64,000 bases of DNA from Streptococcus timonensis (GTDB lineage Bacteria > Bacillota > Bacilli > Lactobacillales > Streptococcaceae): positions 344,001-408,000 of the forward strand of contig NZ_FMIX01000003.1 of the NCBI RefSeq assembly GCF_900095845.1, written 5' to 3'. The notes under the pieces were generated by a model. It was not told the DNA's origin. It did not search any database and saw only the letters and a list, made by a program, of their open reading frames with translations. Below, piece by piece: positions 48,501 to 61,145 of this stretch (position 1 is its first letter; each line of letters begins with the position of its first letter). The translations under genes were made by a program, and so were the position numbers.

Positions 48501-49094
48501 ATGACAGATAATTTTTTCGACAAGACTCTTACAGTACGCAATATTGAAGAGATTCCAGGCCTGTTAGAGTTTGACATTCCAGTTCATGGTGATAATCGTG
48601 GCTGGTTTAAAGAAAATTTTCAAAAAGAAAAAATGCTGCCACTTGGATTTCCTGAGTCTTTCTTTGCAGAAGGGAAATTGCAAAACAATGTATCTTTCTC
48701 ACGCAAAAATGTCCTCCGTGGTTTGCATGCGGAACCCTGGGATAAGTATATCTCTGTAGCAGATGGGGGGAAAGTTCTAGGCTCTTGGGTCGATTTACGT
48801 GAGGGAGAAACCTTCGGAAATACCTATCAAACAGTAATAGATGCGAGCAAAGGAATTTTTGTTCCTCGAGGCGTGGCCAATGGCTTTCAAGTTCTATCAG
48901 ATACAGTTTCTTATAGTTATCTAGTCAATGACTACTGGGCTCTTGAACTCAAACCCAAGTATGCCTTTGTGAACTACGCTGATCCAAGCCTTGGCATCGA
49001 ATGGGAAAATCTTGCAGAAGCAGAGGTTTCAGAAGCAGATAAAAATCATCCACTACTTAAGGACGTAAAACCTTTGAGAAAAGAGAATTTGTAA
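48501..49094 (+). CDS. rmlC: dTDP-4-dehydrorhamnose 3,5-epimerase
   Basis: 197 aa cupin enzyme, third step of dTDP-rhamnose synthesis. HGDNRGWFKENFQKEKM, NNVSFSRKNVLRGLHAEPWDKYISV and GVANGFQVLSDTVSYSYLVNDYW are the conserved blocks, including the catalytic His in LRGLH. It starts directly after the rmlA stop. Confidence 0.95.
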   Translation: MTDNFFDKTLTVRNIEEIPGLLEFDIPVHGDNRGWFKENFQKEKMLPLGFPESFFAEGKLQNNVSFSRKNVLRGLHAEPWDKYISVADGGKVLGSWVDLREGETFGNTYQTVIDASKGIFVPRGVANGFQVLSDTVSYSYLVNDYWALELKPKYAFVNYADPSLGIEWENLAEAEVSEADKNHPLLKDVKPLRKENL

Positions 49095-50156
<1,062 letters not shown>

Positions 50157-50232
50157 AAACTGAAATCGGGATCTTTTGTCCCTACCTCTATTGCTGTATG
50201 GAAGAATTATGATTCAGTTGAAAGGAAGAAAA

Positions 50233-51087
50233 ATGATTTTAATTACAGGAGCAAATGGTCAATTAGGAACTGAACTTCGTCATTTGTTGGATGAGTATAA
50301 TCAGGAATATATTGCAGTTGATGTCGCTGAGATGGACATTACCAATGCAGAGATGGTTGGGAAAGTTTTTGCTCAAGTAAAACCAAGTATAGTATACCAC
50401 TGTGCGGCCTACACAGCAGTTGATGCGGCAGAGGATGAAGGGAAAGAATTGGACTTTGCCATCAATGTTATAGGGACAGAAAATGTTGCTAAAGCATCCG
50501 AAAAGCATAGTGCAACTCTAGTCTACATCTCTACCGATTATGTATTTGACGGTGAGAAACCAGTCGGACAAGAGTGGGAAGTTGATGATCGACCAGACCC
50601 TCAAACTGAATATGGGCGTACTAAGCGTATGGGAGAGGAACTGGTAGAGAAACACGTTTCAAACTTCTATATTATACGTACCGCTTGGGTTTTTGGGAAT
50701 TACGGTAAAAACTTCGTCTTCACGATGAAAAATTTAGCTAAAACTCACAAGACTTTGACGGTTGTAAATGATCAACATGGTCGTCCAACTTGGACGCGTA
50801 CCTTGGCTGAATTCATGACCTACCTCGTTGAAAATCGCAAGGACTTTGGTTATTATCATTTGTCGAATGATTCGACAGAAGACACAACTTGGTATGACTT
50901 TGCAGTTGAAATATTGAAAGATACAGATGTTGAAGTCAAGCCTGTTGACTCAAGTCAATTTCCTGCAAAAGCAAAACGTCCACTAAACTCAACGATGAGT
51001 CTTGCTAAAGCCAAAGCTACTGGATTTGTCATTCCAACTTGGCAAGAAGCTTTGAAAGAATTTTATAAACAAAAAGTTAAAAATTGA
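50233..51087 (+). CDS. rmlD: dTDP-4-dehydrorhamnose reductase
   Basis: 284 aa, last step to dTDP-L-rhamnose. LITGANGQLGTELRHLL is the NADPH site; HCAAYTAVDAAEDE, YISTDYVFDG and TEYGRTKRMGEE (Tyr and Lys catalytic) are conserved. The start at 50233 follows AAAGGAAGAAA; a frame start 19 codons earlier is unsupported. It ends the polysaccharide locus, followed by a terminator and then ftsA. No aliA follows here. Confidence 0.95.
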   Translation: MILITGANGQLGTELRHLLDEYNQEYIAVDVAEMDITNAEMVGKVFAQVKPSIVYHCAAYTAVDAAEDEGKELDFAINVIGTENVAKASEKHSATLVYISTDYVFDGEKPVGQEWEVDDRPDPQTEYGRTKRMGEELVEKHVSNFYIIRTAWVFGNYGKNFVFTMKNLAKTHKTLTVVNDQHGRPTWTRTLAEFMTYLVENRKDFGYYHLSNDSTEDTTWYDFAVEILKDTDVEVKPVDSSQFPAKAKRPLNSTMSLAKAKATGFVIPTWQEALKEFYKQKVKN

Positions 51088-51100
51088 ATGACTTATCGCT

Positions 51101-51126
51101 AAGAAGCTATAACCTAGCTTCTTTTT
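51101..51126 (+). terminator. Terminator of the polysaccharide operon
   Basis: AAGAAGCTA / TAGCTTCTT with a 5-nt loop and a T-run, 13 bp after rmlD. The following ~270 bp to the ftsA promoter is AT-rich without other signals. Confidence 0.85.
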
Positions 51127-51398
51127 TCGTTCTGTAATTAGCTACTTTAGGACACATTTCTAAAAAAAGAATAATTTCGAAAATAAGAGCTGAAAGTTAC
51201 GTAAAAACAAGATCAAAAAAGAGGATCTTAGTAGCTAGAAAAACCGAACTTTAATCCAATTGATAATAATTTGACACATTTTAGTATTATTTTTAAATTT
51301 AGTTTGATAATAAAGTTTTATTTTAAGAAATTTTTACCTCTTTTTCTTCAAAAACATGCTATAAAATCATAAAAAATTAAGCACGAATATATTTTTTA

Positions 51399-51407
51399 TG
51401 ATATAAT
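51399..51407 (+). promoter_or_regulatory. Promoter (extended -10) of the ftsA cluster
   Basis: TGATATAAT lies 80 bp before ftsA. It is the only good promoter-like element in the gap and probably drives ftsA through divIVA. Confidence 0.5.
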
Positions 51408-51486
51408 ATTCTGTGAATAGCTATGCCTTCTTGTAGCTGTTAAAAAACAAAGTGTGAAACTTGGAAGATAGAGAGGACGCAGTGTA

Positions 51487-52851
51487 ATGACTAGAAATGG
51501 TTTCTTTACAGGCTTAGATATTGGAACGAGCTCTATTAAAGTGTTAGTTGCAGAGCTTGTAGATGGTGAAGTAAATGTAATCGGCGTTAGTAACGCAAAA
51601 AGTAAAGGTGTTAAGGATGGAATCATCGTTGATATCGAGGCTGCAGCGACAGCTATTAAATCTGCTATTTCTCAAGCAGAAGAAAAAGCAGGGATTTCTA
51701 TCAAATCTGTAAATGTTGGCCTTCCAGCAAACTTGTTGCAAGTTGAACCAACGCAAGGGATGATTCCTGTAACATCAGATACAAAAGAAATTACAGATCA
51801 AGATGTTGAGAATGTTGTCAAATCAGCTTTGACTAAGAGCATGACACCTGATCGTGAAGTGATTACGTTTGTGCCAGAAGAATTTGTAGTAGACGGTTTC
51901 CAAGGTATTCGTGACCCTCGTGGTATGATGGGTGTTCGTTTGGAAATGCGTGGACTTCTCTATACAGGACCAAGAACTATTCTTCACAATCTCCGTAAAA
52001 CTGTAGAACGTGTTGGAGTTCAAGTTGAGAACGTGATTATTTCACCACTTGCAATCGTTAACTCAGTTCTTAACGAAGGGGAGCGTGAGTTTGGAGCTAC
52101 TGTTATTGACATGGGTGGCGGACAAACAAGTGTAGCAACTATTCGAAATCAAGAATTGCAGTACACTAATGTTTACCAAGAAGGTGGCGAGTACGTCACA
52201 AAAGACATTTCAAAAGTTCTAAAAACTTCTAAGAAAATTGCTGAAAGCTTGAAACTGAACTATGGCGAGGCTTACCCGCAATTGGCAAGTAAAGAAACTT
52301 TCCAAGTTGAAGTTATCGGTGAAGTTGAACCAGTAGAGGTGAGTGAAGTCTACCTAGCGCAAATTATTTCAGCTAGATTGAAACATGTCTTTGAACAAAT
52401 CAAGCAAGATTTGGAAAGAAGACATTTGCTTGACTTACCAGGTGGCATTGCCTTGATTGGTGGAAACGCTATTCTTCCAGGAGTTGTTGAGTTAGCACAA
52501 GAAGTATTTGGAGTACGTGTTAAACTTTACGTTCCAAACCAAGTTGGTATCCGTAACCCTGCGTTTGCGCATGTAATCAGCTTGTCAGAATTCGCTGGTA
52601 GTCTTACTGAAGTAAATGTACTAGCTCAACGTGCTATTAGAGGTGATGAAACATTACGTCATCAACCAATTGACTTTAGATCAAATCAACCAAAAGCAAC
52701 TGCTTCTCAACGCTCAGTATTTGGATCAAGTACTAATGCTGATGAACCTGTCTACACGACAGATGCATCACTCAACCAATCGGAAGAAAAACCGAAAGAG
52801 AAATTAACTGATCGTTTCCGTAGCTTAATTGGAAGCATGTTTGACGAATAA
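51487..52851 (+). CDS. ftsA: Cell division protein FtsA
   Basis: 454 aa actin-like protein that ties FtsZ to the membrane. GLDIGTSSIKVLVAEL (phosphate 1), GATVIDMGGGQTSVA (phosphate 2) and GIALIGGNAILPG are ATP-site motifs; the C-terminal KLTDRFRSLIGSMFDE is the amphipathic membrane helix. GAGAGGACGCAGTGTA precedes the ATG. Confidence 0.97.
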   Translation: MTRNGFFTGLDIGTSSIKVLVAELVDGEVNVIGVSNAKSKGVKDGIIVDIEAAATAIKSAISQAEEKAGISIKSVNVGLPANLLQVEPTQGMIPVTSDTKEITDQDVENVVKSALTKSMTPDREVITFVPEEFVVDGFQGIRDPRGMMGVRLEMRGLLYTGPRTILHNLRKTVERVGVQVENVIISPLAIVNSVLNEGEREFGATVIDMGGGQTSVATIRNQELQYTNVYQEGGEYVTKDISKVLKTSKKIAESLKLNYGEAYPQLASKETFQVEVIGEVEPVEVSEVYLAQIISARLKHVFEQIKQDLERRHLLDLPGGIALIGGNAILPGVVELAQEVFGVRVKLYVPNQVGIRNPAFAHVISLSEFAGSLTEVNVLAQRAIRGDETLRHQPIDFRSNQPKATASQRSVFGSSTNADEPVYTTDASLNQSEEKPKEKLTDRFRSLIGSMFDE

Positions 52852-52856
52852 AGTAG

Positions 52857-54122
<1,266 letters not shown>

Positions 54123-54127
54123 TTCAA

Positions 54128-54799
54128 ATGAATTTAAAAGAGAATACAAACCTTGTTTTTCAGCAAGTTACAAAAGCAGTTCAAGAAGCCGGTCGTGAAG
54201 TCGACTCGGTTTCTGTCATTGCTGTAACTAAATATGTCGACGCATCAACTGCTTCACAATTGGTTGATCAAGGGGTGAGACATTTAGGAGAAAATCGTGT
54301 TGATAAATTTCTTGAAAAATATCAGGCCTTAAGCGATAGGGATATAACCTGGCATTTAATAGGAAGTTTACAACGGCGAAAAGTCAAGGATGTGATTGCC
54401 TACGTTGATTATTTCCATGCTTTAGACTCTTTAAAACTAGCAGAGGAAATACAAAAACGTGCAAATCGCAAGATAAAGTGTTTTTTACAAGTAAATATCT
54501 CTGGTGAAGAAACTAAGCATGGTTTTTCAAAAGAGGAGTTAATGAATCTGTTGCCAGATTTAGCAAAGTTAGATAAGATTGAATATGTTGGTCTTATGAC
54601 AATGGCTCCTTTTGAAGCTGAAACTGAAGAGTTACAATCAATTTTTAGAGAAACACAAGAGTTACAAAAAGAAATTCAACAAAAACTAATTCCCAATATG
54701 CCAATGTCAGAACTAAGTATGGGAATGAGTCGTGATTATAAAGAAGCGATTCAATTTGGTTCAACTTTTGTTCGTATAGGCACATCATTTTTTAAGTAG
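54128..54799 (+). CDS. ylmE: YggS/YlmE-family PLP-binding protein
   Basis: 223 aa pyridoxal-phosphate homeostasis protein with a PLP-barrel fold: VIAVTKYVD carries the Lys that binds PLP, HLGENRVDKFLEK and HLIGSLQRRK follow, and SMGMSRDYKEAIQFGSTFVRIG is the C-terminal signature. It is part of the division cluster, 5 bp after ftsZ. Confidence 0.93.
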   Translation: MNLKENTNLVFQQVTKAVQEAGREVDSVSVIAVTKYVDASTASQLVDQGVRHLGENRVDKFLEKYQALSDRDITWHLIGSLQRRKVKDVIAYVDYFHALDSLKLAEEIQKRANRKIKCFLQVNISGEETKHGFSKEELMNLLPDLAKLDKIEYVGLMTMAPFEAETEELQSIFRETQELQKEIQQKLIPNMPMSELSMGMSRDYKEAIQFGSTFVRIGTSFFK

Positions 54800-54808
54800 G
54801 AAAAAACC

Positions 54809-55351
54809 ATGTCACTAAAAGAAAAATTTGATAGATTTCTAGATTATTTTACAGAAGATGGAGAAAATTTTTCTGATGAAGTAGTAACGTCGTCATCAGA
54901 GCGATCGTTGTCAACAGTTCCACCAAGAAAGGAATTGCCACAACAAACTCAAGTTTCTTCAGAGTCTGAAACTAAGGAAAAAAATATTAGACGTCTTCAT
55001 GCACGTCAACAAGAATTAGCAATTGAAAGTCATCGTAGTACTGAAAAAGTAACAATCGATGTCCGTTATCCTCGTCGATATGAAGATGCAACAGACATTG
55101 TTGACTTGTTGGCAGGAAATGAAAGTATTTTAATCGATTTCCAATATATGACTGAAGTTCAAGCTCGTCGTTGTTTAGATTATTTGGACGGAGCCCGTCA
55201 TGTTCTAGCTGGCGAACTAAGAAAAGTTGCAAATACAATGTATCTTTTAACTCCAGTAGGTGTCGTGGTTAATATTGAAGATATTCGCTTACCAGAGGAT
55301 TCTCAAACTGAAGAATATGACTTTGATATGAAGAGAAATAGAGTACGATAA
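54809..55351 (+). CDS. sepF: Cell division protein SepF
   Basis: 180 aa. An N-terminal amphipathic stretch ([14 protein letters not shown]) anchors it to the membrane; a variable acidic linker follows; the C-terminal ~85 residues ([32 protein letters not shown]) form the SepF domain that arranges FtsZ bundles. Its stop overlaps the ylmG start (TAATG). Confidence 0.94.
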   Translation: MSLKEKFDRFLDYFTEDGENFSDEVVTSSSERSLSTVPPRKELPQQTQVSSESETKEKNIRRLHARQQELAIESHRSTEKVTIDVRYPRRYEDATDIVDLLAGNESILIDFQYMTEVQARRCLDYLDGARHVLAGELRKVANTMYLLTPVGVVVNIEDIRLPEDSQTEEYDFDMKRNRVR

Positions 55352-55611
55352 TGTTTCTAATTGCTCGATTTATACAAAATGCTACAGATATCTATTCATT
55401 GATACTTGTAGCTTTTGCTCTATTATCATGGTTTCCCAATGCCTACAACACACAGTTAGGGCGCTTTTTGGAAACTTTAACGAAACCAATTCTTCAACCA
55501 TTAAGACGTCTTCCCCTACAATTTGCTGGACTTGATTTTACTGTATGGATTGCAGTTATTTTGCTCCGTTACATCAGTCGTTACCTAATTAATTTTCTAT
55601 TGATGATATGA
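55351..55611 (+). CDS. ylmG: YggT-family membrane protein
   Basis: 86 aa with two membrane segments around the YggT signature (ALLSWFPNAYNTQLGRFLETLTKPILQPLRRLPL). It overlaps both neighbours by a few bases. Linked to division or osmotic shape control in other bacteria; its exact role is unknown. Confidence 0.9.
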   Translation: MFLIARFIQNATDIYSLILVAFALLSWFPNAYNTQLGRFLETLTKPILQPLRRLPLQFAGLDFTVWIAVILLRYISRYLINFLLMI

Positions 55612-56393
55612 GCAAGGATATTTACCAACATTTTGCAGTTGAAGACATTCCCTTCATTGATAAAGGATTGGAATGGATAAACCAGGTAGAAGAGCATTAT
55701 GCTCCTGTTTTAACTTATTTTTTAAATCCGCATCAAGTTTTCATTCTTAAGACGTTAGGTGGCAATACAGGTATTCAGGTCTATAGTAGTGAGGATTTTG
55801 TTCCTTCTGAATATGCAAGGGTTATTCTTGCTCCAGATTATTTTATCCCCACTCTTTCAGATTTTGAAATGAGTTTGTTAGAGATTGTTTATCCAAATAA
55901 ATTTTCACAATTAACACATGCTAAAATTTTAGGAACAGTACTTAATCGTTTAGGCATTGAGCGTAAATTATTCGGTGATATTTTAGTTACTGATCAAAGA
56001 GCGCAAATCGTTGTGAATCAAAATTTTAAAAATCTGTTTGAGGATGGTATACAAAAAGTTTCAAAAATCCCAGTTTCCTTAGAAGAGCGTTCTTTTTCAG
56101 AGAAGGTTGTTCCAAGAGAAAACTACCAGGAAAAGGATGTCTTGGTTCCGAGCATGCGCCTGGATGCCTTTTTATCCAATGTTTTGAAACTTTCTCGTTC
56201 TCAAGCCACTGCTCTCATTGATAAGAAGCTTGTTCAAGTAAATTATCATGAAGTTGAAAAAACGGATTTCCAACTTAAACTTGGTGATTTAGTAAGTGTC
56301 AGACGTTTTGGTAGAATCACTATTCTTCGCGAAAATGGTCAGACAAAAAAAGATAAGATAAAATTAACAGTGCAGTTACTATTAAGTAAGTGA
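55608..56393 (+). CDS. ylmH: YlmH-family S4 RNA-binding protein
   Basis: 261 aa. The N-terminal YlmH domain (YFLNPHQVFILKTLGG…) precedes an S4 domain (RLDAFLSNVLKLSRSQATALIDKKLVQVN near 190-220) that binds RNA; YlmH homologues rescue stalled ribosomes in Firmicutes. The ATG overlaps the ylmG stop (ATGA). Confidence 0.92.
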   Translation: MSKDIYQHFAVEDIPFIDKGLEWINQVEEHYAPVLTYFLNPHQVFILKTLGGNTGIQVYSSEDFVPSEYARVILAPDYFIPTLSDFEMSLLEIVYPNKFSQLTHAKILGTVLNRLGIERKLFGDILVTDQRAQIVVNQNFKNLFEDGIQKVSKIPVSLEERSFSEKVVPRENYQEKDVLVPSMRLDAFLSNVLKLSRSQATALIDKKLVQVNYHEVEKTDFQLKLGDLVSVRRFGRITILRENGQTKKDKIKLTVQLLLSK

Positions 56394-56400
56394 GAAAAAT

Positions 56401-56655
56401 ATGTCGATTAGACCACAAGAAATTATTGATAAAGCTTTCTCGATTAAGTTCAGAGGTTATAATAAGGAAGAAGTGGACGAATTTTTAGATAAGATTTATT
56501 TTGACTATGAAGAATTAATCTGCCACAAGGAAGAAACTGAAATCTATGTCAAAAAACTAGAAGAACGTCTTTCCAATTATACGAATGATATTCCTAAGAG
56601 AACAGTAACAAACGACCAAGAACCAGAAGCAATTAATGATTCTATTTTTTATTAA
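56401..56655 (+). CDS. Short DivIVA-domain protein next to divIVA
   Basis: 84 aa. Residues 1-58 match the N-terminal lipid-binding domain of DivIVA: compare IRPQEIIDKAFSIKFRGYNKEEVDEFLD here with ITSLEIKDKTFGLQFRGFNRDEVDEFLD in the neighbour, and LEERLSNY with LEERLSYF. It stops about 20 residues later, so it lacks the long coiled coil. The GTGAGAAAAAT before the ATG is a usable ribosome-binding site. It looks like a tandem duplication of the 5' part of divIVA kept as a small gene; it could bind membrane or form mixed dimers with DivIVA. Confidence 0.8.
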   Translation: MSIRPQEIIDKAFSIKFRGYNKEEVDEFLDKIYFDYEELICHKEETEIYVKKLEERLSNYTNDIPKRTVTNDQEPEAINDSIFY

Positions 56656-56671
56656 ATAAGTGAGGAAAATT

Positions 56672-57448
56672 ATGCCAATTACATCATTAGAAATTAAGGA
56701 TAAAACCTTCGGATTGCAGTTTAGAGGATTTAATCGCGATGAAGTTGATGAATTCTTAGATATTGTTGTTCGTGACTATGAAGCACTTGTACGAAGCAAT
56801 CATGAGAAAGATCAACACATTAAAAACTTAGAAGAACGTTTGTCGTATTTTGATGAGATTAAAGATTCATTGAGCCAATCTGTTCTGATTGCTCAAGATA
56901 CAGCTGAGCGTGTAAAACAGGCCGCAAATGAGCGATCAAACAATATTGTTCGTCAAGCAGAGCAAGATGCACAACGTCTGTTAGATGAAGCTAAATACAA
57001 AGCCAATGAAATCTTGCGTCAGGCTACAGATAATGCTAAGAAGGTTGCTGTTGAAACAGAAGAGTTGAAAAACAAGAGTCGTGTCTTCCACCAACGCTTG
57101 AAATCAACAATCGAAAGTCAATTAGCTATTGTTGATTCATCAGATTGGGAAGAAATTTTGCGTCCGACTGCAACATATTTGCAAACTAGTGACGAAGCCT
57201 TCAAGGAAGTAGTCGAAGAGGTTCTAGGTGAAGATGTATCTTCTTACCAGGAAGAAGAGCCGATTGACATGACTCGTCAATTCTCCCCAGAAGAGGTGGC
57301 GGAACTTCAAGCACGTATTGAAGCTGCAAATAAAGAATTACTAGAATCAGAAGCAAAAGAATCTGTTGAAGGAGAGCTTGATCCTGCTGTTGAATCTCAT
57401 TCTGATTCAGATCATGAAGCTCAAAAAGAGTCTGTTCAAATTTTATAA
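56672..57448 (+). CDS. divIVA: Cell division and polarity protein DivIVA
   Basis: 258 aa from the ATG after GTGAGGAAAATT; an upstream GTG is the ribosome-binding region itself. The N-terminal domain (FRGFNRDEVDEFLDIVVRDYEAL) binds curved membrane; the middle (about 60-165) is coiled coil that oligomerises; the acidic C-terminal tail is streptococcal. It recruits septal and pole proteins and is a substrate of StkP in pneumococcus. Confidence 0.94.
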   Translation: MPITSLEIKDKTFGLQFRGFNRDEVDEFLDIVVRDYEALVRSNHEKDQHIKNLEERLSYFDEIKDSLSQSVLIAQDTAERVKQAANERSNNIVRQAEQDAQRLLDEAKYKANEILRQATDNAKKVAVETEELKNKSRVFHQRLKSTIESQLAIVDSSDWEEILRPTATYLQTSDEAFKEVVEEVLGEDVSSYQEEEPIDMTRQFSPEEVAELQARIEAANKELLESEAKESVEGELDPAVESHSDSDHEAQKESVQIL

Positions 57449-57466
57449 GAATCTCATTAGAGAACA

Positions 57467-57673
57467 AGAATTTATCGATCACATTTTAAGCGAGTAGGAG
57501 ATGGTGTGAGTCCTATAATCCCTGTTGGTAAATTTATCCTCTCTTAGGATCAAATCTGAAATGAGTAGGATTTGACGTTGCCCACGTTACGGGAAAAGAG
57601 GGAAAAGGACTGAGTCTTTTTCCGAATAAAGGTGGTACCACGATTTTCGTCCTTTTTGCGAATCGTGGTTTTT
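57467..57673 (+). promoter_or_regulatory. T-box leader of ileS
   Basis: The T-box core AAAGGTGGTACCACG (57628-57642) pairs with the uncharged tRNA acceptor end. A terminator stem, ACCACGATT (57637-57645) against AATCGTGG plus TTTTT (57661-57673), overlaps it, giving the classic terminator/antiterminator choice. Upstream ~150 nt holds stem I with GATC-AAATC near 57548, where an ATC isoleucine specifier codon could lie. Low tRNA-Ile charging would allow transcription of ileS. Confidence 0.88.
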
Positions 57674-57700
57674 AATTTGTCTATATATAAAGGAGATACA

Positions 57701-60493
57701 ATGAAACTCAAAGAAACTTTAAATCTTGGGAAAACAGAATTCCCAATGCGTGCTGGCCTTCCAACCAAAGAACCTCTTTGGCAAAAAGAGTGGGACGAAG
57801 CTAAACTCTACCAACGTCGTCAGGAATTAAATGAAGGGAAACCTCATTTCACTCTGCATGATGGACCTCCGTATGCTAACGGGAATATTCACGTTGGACA
57901 TGCCATGAACAAGATTTCTAAAGATATCATTGTTCGTTCAAAATCGATGTCAGGATTCTACGCACCATACATTCCAGGTTGGGATACTCATGGTCTTCCA
58001 ATCGAGCAAGTTTTGGCAAAACAAGGTGTTAAACGCAAAGAGATGGACTTGGTTGAGTACTTGAAACTTTGCCGTGACTATGCCCTTTCTCAAGTAGATA
58101 AACAACGCGAAGATTTCAAGCGCTTGGGTGTTTCAGGTGACTGGGAAAATCCATATGTAACCTTGACTCCTGACTATGAAGCAGCGCAAATCCGTGTCTT
58201 CGGAGAGATGGCTAACAAGGGCTATATCTACCGTGGGGCTAAACCAGTTTACTGGTCTTGGTCATCTGAGTCTGCACTTGCCGAAGCGGAAATTGAATAC
58301 CATGACTTGGTTTCAACATCACTTTACTATGCCAACAAGGTCAAAGATGGCAAAAGTGTTCTTGATACAGATACTTACATCATCGTTTGGACAACAACTC
58401 CATTCACCATCACAGCTTCTCGTGGTTTAACTGTTGGAGCTGATATTGACTATGTTGTAGTTCAACCTGCGGGTGAAACTCGTAAGTTTGTTGTAGCTTC
58501 AGAATTGTTAAATAGCTTATCAGAAAAATTTGGTTGGGCGGATGTTCAAGTTTTGGCTACTTACCGTGGTTTAGAATTGAACCAAATTGTGACGGAGCAC
58601 CCATGGGATACAGCAGTAGATGAACTGGTTATCCTTGGAGACCACGTTACAACAGATTCCGGTACTGGTATCGTCCATACAGCTCCTGGTTTTGGTGAGG
58701 ATGACTACAATGTCGGTGTTGCCAATGGGCTTGAAGTTGCTGTGACTGTTAACGAACGCGGGATCATGATGGCCAATGCAGGTGCAGAGTTCGAAGGTCA
58801 ATTCTATGACAAGGTTGTGCCAACAGTTATTGAAAAACTTGGAAACCTTCTTCTTGCTCAAGAAGAAATCTCTCACTCCTACCCATTTGACTGGCGTACG
58901 AAAAAACCAATCATCTGGCGTGCCGTGCCACAATGGTTTGCCTCTGTATCTAAATTCCGCCAAGAAATCTTGGACGAAATTGAAAAAGTCAAGTTTCATT
59001 CAGAATGGGGTAAAGTCCGTCTTTACAACATGATTCGTGACCGTGGTGACTGGGTCATCTCTCGTCAACGTGCTTGGGGTGTGCCACTTCCAATCTTCTA
59101 TGCAGAAGACGGAACACCAATCATGACAGCTGAAACCATCGAGCATGTAGCCCAACTCTTTGAAGAACATGGTTCCATCATCTGGTGGGAACGTGATGCC
59201 AAAGACCTCTTGCCAGAAGGATTTACCCATCCAGGTTCACCAAATGGTGAGTTCAAGAAAGAAACAGACATCATGGATGTATGGTTCGACTCTGGTTCAT
59301 CATGGAATGGAGTTGTGGTAAATCGTCCTGAGCTTAAATATCCAGCCGACCTCTATCTAGAAGGTTCAGACCAGTATCGTGGTTGGTTCAACTCATCTCT
59401 TATCACTTCTGTGGCTAACCACGGTGTAGCACCATACAAACAAATCTTGTCACAAGGTTTTGCCCTTGATGGTAAAGGTGAGAAGATGTCTAAATCTCTT
59501 GGAAATACGATTGCTCCAAGCGACGTTGAAAAACAATTTGGTGCAGAAATCTTGCGTCTCTGGGTAACCAGTGTAGACTCAAGTAACGACGTACGTATCT
59601 CTATGGATATCTTGAGCCAAGTCTCTGAAACATACCGTAAGATCCGTAACACCCTTCGTTTCTTGATTGCTAACACATCTGACTTTAACCCAGCTGAGGA
59701 TGCAGTCGCTTACGAAGAACTTCGTTCTGTTGATAAGTACATGACCATCCGCTTTAACCAACTTGTTAAGACTATTCGTGACGCTTATGCAAACTTCGAA
59801 TTCTTGACGATTTATAAGGCTTTGGTTAACTTTATCAATGTTGATTTGTCTGCCTTTTACCTTGACTTTGCCAAAGATGTTGTCTACATCGAAGGTGCGA
59901 AATCTCTTGAACGCCGTCAAATGCAAACAGTCTTCTATGACATCCTTGTCAAAATCACTAAACTCTTGACACCAATTCTTCCACACACTGCTGAAGAAAT
60001 CTGGTCATATCTCGAGTTTGAAACAGAAGACTTTGTTCAATTATCAGAATTACCTGAAGCTCAAACATTTGCCAACCAAGAGGAAATCTTGGATACATGG
60101 GCAGCCTTTATGGACTTCCGTGGACAAGCTCAAAAAGCCTTGGAAGAAGCTCGTAATGCAAAAGTAATCGGAAAATCACTTGAAGCTCACTTGACAGTTT
60201 ATCCAAATGAAGTGGTTAAAACTCTTCTTGGAGCTGTTGATAGCAATGTAGCCCAACTCTTGATCGTATCAAAATTGACCATTGCAGAAGGTTCAGCTCC
60301 AGAAGGTGCAGTTAGCTTTGAAGATGTAGCCTTTACAGTTGAGCGTGCGGCTGGTGAAGTTTGTGATCGTTGCCGTCGTATCGATCCAAGTACAGCAGAA
60401 CGTAGCTATAATGCAACCATCTGTGATCACTGTGCAAGCGTTGTGGAAGAAAACTTCGCCCAAGCCGTTGCAGAAGGTTTTGAATCTAAATAA
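57701..60493 (+). CDS. ileS: Isoleucyl-tRNA synthetase
   Basis: 930 aa. [11 protein letters not shown] is the HIGH motif and [10 protein letters not shown] the KMSKS loop; between them is the editing domain ([24 protein letters not shown]). A zinc site ends the protein (CDRCRR…CDHC). The start at 57701 follows AAGGAGATACA and gives the family length; a longer frame from 57632 overlaps the T-box terminator and is not used. Confidence 0.98.
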   Translation: MKLKETLNLGKTEFPMRAGLPTKEPLWQKEWDEAKLYQRRQELNEGKPHFTLHDGPPYANGNIHVGHAMNKISKDIIVRSKSMSGFYAPYIPGWDTHGLPIEQVLAKQGVKRKEMDLVEYLKLCRDYALSQVDKQREDFKRLGVSGDWENPYVTLTPDYEAAQIRVFGEMANKGYIYRGAKPVYWSWSSESALAEAEIEYHDLVSTSLYYANKVKDGKSVLDTDTYIIVWTTTPFTITASRGLTVGADIDYVVVQPAGETRKFVVASELLNSLSEKFGWADVQVLATYRGLELNQIVTEHPWDTAVDELVILGDHVTTDSGTGIVHTAPGFGEDDYNVGVANGLEVAVTVNERGIMMANAGAEFEGQFYDKVVPTVIEKLGNLLLAQEEISHSYPFDWRTKKPIIWRAVPQWFASVSKFRQEILDEIEKVKFHSEWGKVRLYNMIRDRGDWVISRQRAWGVPLPIFYAEDGTPIMTAETIEHVAQLFEEHGSIIWWERDAKDLLPEGFTHPGSPNGEFKKETDIMDVWFDSGSSWNGVVVNRPELKYPADLYLEGSDQYRGWFNSSLITSVANHGVAPYKQILSQGFALDGKGEKMSKSLGNTIAPSDVEKQFGAEILRLWVTSVDSSNDVRISMDILSQVSETYRKIRNTLRFLIANTSDFNPAEDAVAYEELRSVDKYMTIRFNQLVKTIRDAYANFEFLTIYKALVNFINVDLSAFYLDFAKDVVYIEGAKSLERRQMQTVFYDILVKITKLLTPILPHTAEEIWSYLEFETEDFVQLSELPEAQTFANQEEILDTWAAFMDFRGQAQKALEEARNAKVIGKSLEAHLTVYPNEVVKTLLGAVDSNVAQLLIVSKLTIAEGSAPEGAVSFEDVAFTVERAAGEVCDRCRRIDPSTAERSYNATICDHCASVVEENFAQAVAEGFESK

Positions 60494-60500
60494 GTCTACA

Positions 60501-60529
60501 AAAAATACAGGTCCTTCCTGTATTTTTTT
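60501..60529 (+). terminator. Terminator of ileS
   Basis: AAAAATACAGG / CCTGTATTTTT hairpin with a 5-nt loop and T-run. Confidence 0.8.
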
Positions 60530-60607
60530 CAATTCTCTTTAAAAAATCCTAAAAGTGCAGTAAAATTATGGTATAATAATGTTTATTCAATTGAAAAGGA
60601 GACTTTT

Positions 60608-60976
60608 ATGAAAACAAAAACTCTAGCTCAAATCGATGGGATTATTGGCTTGATCACGGGTATTATTTTGGCAATTTTACCTTTTGTGATTGTGATGATT
60701 GCTGGTATATCTGAAGATGAAGATGCTGCTGCTGTCATTGTCGGAATGATGTTTATCGCCTTTGCTTTGGTAAAAATTGCAATACTGATTTTAGGTATTC
60801 TAACTCTCATCTATTATAAAGATGACAAACGTATTACGCTTGCACCATCTATTTTGTTTATCGTAGGAGCAGTGGTGTCATTGATTCCATTTTTAGGATG
60901 GATTGGCGGTATTGTCATTATTATTGGTGCTGCACTTTACCTATCAAGTTTAAAACAATTTCAAATACAAGAATAG
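60608..60976 (+). CDS. Small multi-pass membrane protein
   Basis: 122 aa with about four hydrophobic segments (residues ~10-30, 38-62, 74-92, 95-113) separated by short charged loops (SEDEDA, YYKDDKR). No conserved motif is recognised. AAAAGGAGACTTTT precedes the ATG and a TATAAT lies near 60575, so it is a single-gene unit with its own terminator. Function unknown. Confidence 0.7.
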   Translation: MKTKTLAQIDGIIGLITGIILAILPFVIVMIAGISEDEDAAAVIVGMMFIAFALVKIAILILGILTLIYYKDDKRITLAPSILFIVGAVVSLIPFLGWIGGIVIIIGAALYLSSLKQFQIQE

Positions 60977-60984
60977 ATTTACAT

Positions 60985-61017
60985 AAAAGAAGGACTGAAT
61001 GGTTCCTTCTTTTTTTA
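60985..61017 (+). terminator. Terminator of the small membrane protein gene
   Basis: AAAAGAAGGA / TCCTTCTTTTTTT hairpin with a 9-nt loop. Confidence 0.8.
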
Positions 61018-61145
61018 ATACTTGAAAACAATTTTGTGAAAAATTACACTCTTTCACTGTCCAGACTGGATTTTTCATAAAAAATCTAGTAGAATAAAAT
61101 AGATAAACGGGGGAAACCTCGGAGAATAAAAAGGAGATCCATCTA

